Shown here one piece after another: positions 6,475 through 7,210 of a DNA stretch of 7,210 bases; the stretch's first letter is position 1, and every line of letters starts with the position of its first letter. This DNA comes from Alphaproteobacteria bacterium (GTDB lineage Bacteria; Pseudomonadota; Alphaproteobacteria; Rhodospirillales; Magnetospirillaceae). The stretch is taken from contig JADFZP010000055.1 in the NCBI GenBank assembly GCA_015232485.1, positions 1-7,210 of the forward strand, written 5' to 3'. The notes under the pieces are model-generated. The model saw only the letters and a program-made list of their open reading frames with translations. It searched no databases and was not told where the DNA came from. A program made the translations under genes and the position numbers.

Positions 6475-7210
6475 TCAGCGCGTCGTGCTGTTGATCGCGT
6501 TGAGCCATGGCGCCGCGGTGCGGAAGGGAATGTCCGACTCGAAATCGATATCGACGCTGTCCATCACCTCGGCGCAGGGATTGCAGGAGTGCTTGACGAA
6601 TTTCACACGCTGGGAGCCGTGCGGCCCCAATATCTCGGCGCTCACGGTGTAGGGCCCGGTCGGCAGGTCGAGGATCGCGCTGTCGCGGATCGTCAAGTCC
6701 CTGACCACCGTGTGGCCGGGCAGCCCATCCACCATCGGGCCGCGCGGCTTGAACGTCCAACGCACCTTGGTCTCGTAGGGATACGTCTTGGGACCGAGTT
6801 CGACCCAATGCACCAAGGCGCGGGAGCCGTAGTGGTAAAGCGGATTGTCGGGACTGATCTCGCCCGGCTCCATTCCGCTGAGCTTCCAGACGAAGTCGCG
6901 CACCGCCCCGCGACGGGAATCGAACTCGGTGTCCTGGGGCTGGTCGTCGGTCGGCCACAGATCGAAGCGGAAGCCCTTCCGGTTGTAGGTCAGCAAGGCC
7001 TCGGCCTCGATCCGGTAGATGCCCGGCGGAACCTCCTGGCGCCAGACGCCGTTGGCGTCGACCTTCGGATTGAAGGTGGCGATGGCGCCGGTGTCCTCGA
7101 GCGATTTGCCACTCAAGCGGACCTGGAGCCGAACGCCGCTCTGGTCGATCGGCTTGCCGCCGCGGTTGGTGATCCGACCGGACAGCACCCCCGGCCGCGC
7201 TTGCCCGGAA
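6475..7210 (-). CDS. Unrecognised protein with carboxypeptidase-regulatory-like beta-sandwich (5' end beyond window)
   Basis: The C-terminal 244 codons of a gene that enters from the right edge and stops at TGA-side position 6475. The frame remains open to the edge (visible start SGQARPGVLSGRITN). The GTG at 7188 could serve as a start, but the preceding residues look like the junction after a signal peptide, so I treat the gene as partial. The first 75 or so residues (GVLSGRITNRGGKPID, then WRQEVPPGIYRIEA) resemble the CarboxypepD_reg-like/transthyretin-type beta-sandwich common in exported proteins. The rest is rich in alternating hydrophobic and aromatic residues; a second sandwich is suggested by TGPYTVSAEILGPHG. 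A CNPC motif lies at 6574-6585. No catalytic motif or membrane helix was seen, so no function is proposed. It is convergent with the MocR-type gene, with 16 bp between stop codons and no visible terminator. Confidence 0.7.
   Translation of the reverse strand, partial: SGQARPGVLSGRITNRGGKPIDQSGVRLQVRLSGKSLEDTGAIATFNPKVDANGVWRQEVPPGIYRIEAEALLTYNRKGFRFDLWPTDDQPQDTEFDSRRGAVRDFVWKLSGMEPGEISPDNPLYHYGSRALVHWVELGPKTYPYETKVRWTFKPRGPMVDGLPGHTVVRDLTIRDSAILDLPTGPYTVSAEILGPHGSQRVKFVKHSCNPCAEVMDSVDIDFESDIPFRTAAPWLNAINSTTR

Overview
The window is GC-rich DNA with long open antisense frames, a Tat-exported flavoprotein, several c-type cytochromes and a protoglobin. This suggests a metabolically versatile proteobacterium, most likely an alphaproteobacterium of the Rhodospirillales/Magnetospirillum kind. 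That placement is inferred from gene content and codon style, not from a marker gene. Six protein-coding loci are supported: two run off the window edges and one is frameshifted. No tRNA, rRNA, CRISPR array or insertion sequence was seen.

Region 1 (1-3868, minus strand) is a tight three-gene redox operon, transcribed from about 3868 towards 1. It encodes, in order: a 647-residue exported fusion of a nine-CXXCH multiheme cytochrome c with a membrane cytochrome b of the formate dehydrogenase gamma/b561 type; a 190-residue diheme cytochrome c resembling the cytochrome subunit (FccA) of flavocytochrome c; and the Tat-exported flavoprotein subunit (FccB) of flavocytochrome c sulfide dehydrogenase, cut only at its last residues. 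Gaps are 11 and 9 bp, each holding a purine-rich ribosome binding site. Together they read as a periplasmic sulfide (or other sulfur compound) dehydrogenase with its own wire to the membrane quinone pool. This is the most interesting system in the window.

Region 2 (3869-4806) holds an AT-rich intergenic stretch that probably carries the operon promoter. It is followed by a small DUF2934 gene on the plus strand and a convergent protoglobin gene on the minus strand; the 3' ends of these two overlap by 44 bp.

Region 3 (4807-6458) holds a 196-bp divergent intergenic region and a MocR-type gene (GntR winged helix joined to an aminotransferase-like domain). This gene is broken by a single-base frameshift in the interdomain linker. 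Region 4 (6475-7210, minus) is the C-terminal part of an unrecognised, probably exported protein with a carboxypeptidase-regulatory-like beta-sandwich domain.
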